This document shows positions 14,424-15,576 of a stretch of 15,576 nt of DNA, one piece after another (positions within the stretch are counted from its first letter, which is position 1; each line of letters begins with the position of its first letter). The position numbers were made by a program, and so were the translations under genes. Source of the DNA: REDI01 sp038123735 (GTDB taxonomy: Bacteria; Myxococcota_A; UBA796; GCA-2862545). The notes below the pieces were generated by a model. The model saw only the letters and a list, made by a program, of their open reading frames with translations. It did not search any database and was not told where the DNA came from. The stretch is from positions 1 to 15,576 of the forward strand of contig JAYPAP010000088.1 in assembly GCA_038123735.1 (NCBI GenBank). The letters are read 5' to 3'.

Positions 14424-15576
14424 ATGTCTACTTTCGGAATTCGTCCAGTGAGAACCATGCTTCTCGGGCTTCCGCTCCTTCTCGCGCTTCCCACGAGCAC
14501 GATTGCCGCAGAAGAGATCGAAGTCGTTGGGGATGCGCCCAAAAACAAGCGCCCCGGCCGCCCCAACATGGCACTCGATTTTTCCAAAATGCCGTCGGTG
14601 GCCTTGAGCAGTCAGGTCTGGGATTTCCCCACGGGCATCCGCTTCATCATGCAGAGCGACCGCTCGCACAAATATGTCAGCGTCCTCATGGTCGTAAACC
14701 ACGGTGCTTCCGATGACCCTGTGGGCAAAGAAGGAACAGCACACTTCGCGGAACACACCTGGTTCCGCTCTCAACACGGAACGCTCCCCCCGATCATGAC
14801 CCTAATTCAGGATCTGGGCGTATCGATGAACGCCACCACCCGGTTCGATACCACCGATTTCCGGACCGTAGCGAGCAGCGAGTTCCTTCCGCTTCTGATG
14901 CGCCTCGAATCACTTCGGCTCACCGAGCCGCACCGCGGCGTGACCGAGGAACAGATCGATACAGAGCGGGAGGTCGTTCGCAACGAGTGGCGTCGCCGAA
15001 ATGAGCAAGGCCAAAACCTCTTTTTCGACAGTCTGACTGGGTCCGTATTCCCCGAAGACCACCCGTATCACTCCCGCGAAACCAATGATTCGCTGGACAA
15101 GATCGATCTGAAGACGCTCCAGACCTACATGGACTCCTACTACACGCCGGAGAACTCCACGGTCGTGGTCGTCGGAGACTTCGACCCCAATGAAGCACGG
15201 AGTCTCATCTTCAAAAACTTCGACTTGTCCCTGCTCGACCCCAACCTGAAGGATGAGCACATCTATCGTTACCCGCGCCCGGGTATNNNNNNNNNNCCCT
15301 AGACCCGAATCAGTTCAAGCCACGCGTGGCTGCCGGGAAAGACATCGTTCCGCTTCCCTCGCCGGCAGACCTCGATGAGGTTCCCCGATTTAAGGCGGCT
15401 GTCGACAATCAGATCGTCGCCGTGGGTTGGTCTCTCCCCGGTGGGTTCCGCGGAAATGACACTTCGATGGTCGTCCTCGGCAACCTTGCCTCCAACTATC
15501 TCAATAGCGCCATGCGGCAGCGCGGCTACCTCGACACGGACACGGTTCGCCGTGGCCTGAAAGACCCAGGCTGCTT
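14424..15576 (+). CDS. Secreted M16 family zinc metallopeptidase (pitrilysin/insulinase type), partial, with assembly gap
   Basis: The start is ATG 14424, with GAGGT five bases upstream. A signal peptide (about 1-28, hydrophobic LLGLPLLLALP, ending near TIAA) predicts export. The catalytic N-domain shows the inverted zinc motif HFAEH (His107, Glu110, His111), with the third ligand probably Glu188 in VVRNEW, 77 residues after the second histidine as in pitrilysin, so an active enzyme is expected. Before the N run (15287-15296) the frame is that of 14424. After it, the homologous frame resumes at 15299 and reads VGWSLPGGFRGNDTSMVVLGNLASNYL, typical of the second M16 domain, and stays open to the window end. 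The frame change coincides with the placeholder gap and is best taken as missing bases, not a frameshift. A weak promoter may be CTGTCG-N18-TATTCT (14374-14403). Confidence 0.93.
15287..15296. other. Assembly gap (10 N)
   Basis: Ten consecutive N bases inside the M16 peptidase gene. The reading frame differs on either side, so the true gap is not 10 bases unless there is also an error nearby. The part lost is the linker between the first and second M16 domains. Confidence 0.99.

Noticed and set aside
14123..14716. Plus-strand frame across the tRNA and terminator
   Set aside because: It runs through a complete tRNA and a strong terminator and overlaps the M16 gene in another frame.

Overview
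The window looks like a chromosomal stretch of a GC-rich deltaproteobacterial lineage, Myxococcota- or Bradymonadota-like. The signs are two eukaryotic-type Ser/Thr kinases (one a very large kinase-cyclase-ATPase-TPR fusion), a DUF507 protein, abundant lipoproteins, and core housekeeping genes of proteobacterial type. I recognise it from protein families only, so the lineage is an inference. The N run at 15287-15296 shows a draft scaffold. I see no mobile element, CRISPR array or prophage.

Left part (1-8083), proteostasis genes with a signalling giant: the 3' end of lon (+), a 1342-residue kinase/cyclase-like/STAND-ATPase/TPR protein (+), a zinc-finger-less DnaJ-family co-chaperone (-), then clpX (+) with a clear sigma70-type promoter and a translationally coupled yqgE/algH-family gene (+). 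Lon, ClpX and a J-protein lie within 7.5 kb, with the kinase between them.

Middle (8080-12601), envelope-related genes: on the minus strand a membrane-anchored Ser/Thr kinase overlaps by GTGA a periplasmic M23 (LysM-like/OapA + LytM) murein peptidase, so the two are probably co-expressed. Divergent from the kinase is a lipoprotein with a possible beta-propeller fold. It converges on a second, cysteine-rich lipoprotein on the minus strand, which is coupled by a TTGA overlap to a DUF507 gene.

Right part (12598-15576): DUF507 (-), a Crp/Fnr-family regulator (-), a regulatory intergenic region of about 285 bp with six copies of TGTTCA/TGAACA, a tRNA with CAT anticodon (probably elongator tRNA-Met) followed by a strong intrinsic terminator, and a secreted M16 zinc peptidase (+) interrupted by an assembly gap and running off the window.

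The layout is very compact. Three same-strand pairs overlap as ATGA, GTGA or TTGA, and two convergent pairs share palindromic stop codons (TTAA and CTAG). The least explained structure is the TGTTCA array upstream of the Crp/Fnr-type gene, whose recognition helix departs from canonical CRP at one base-contacting position. The most unusual protein is the four-module kinase with a degenerate cyclase domain.
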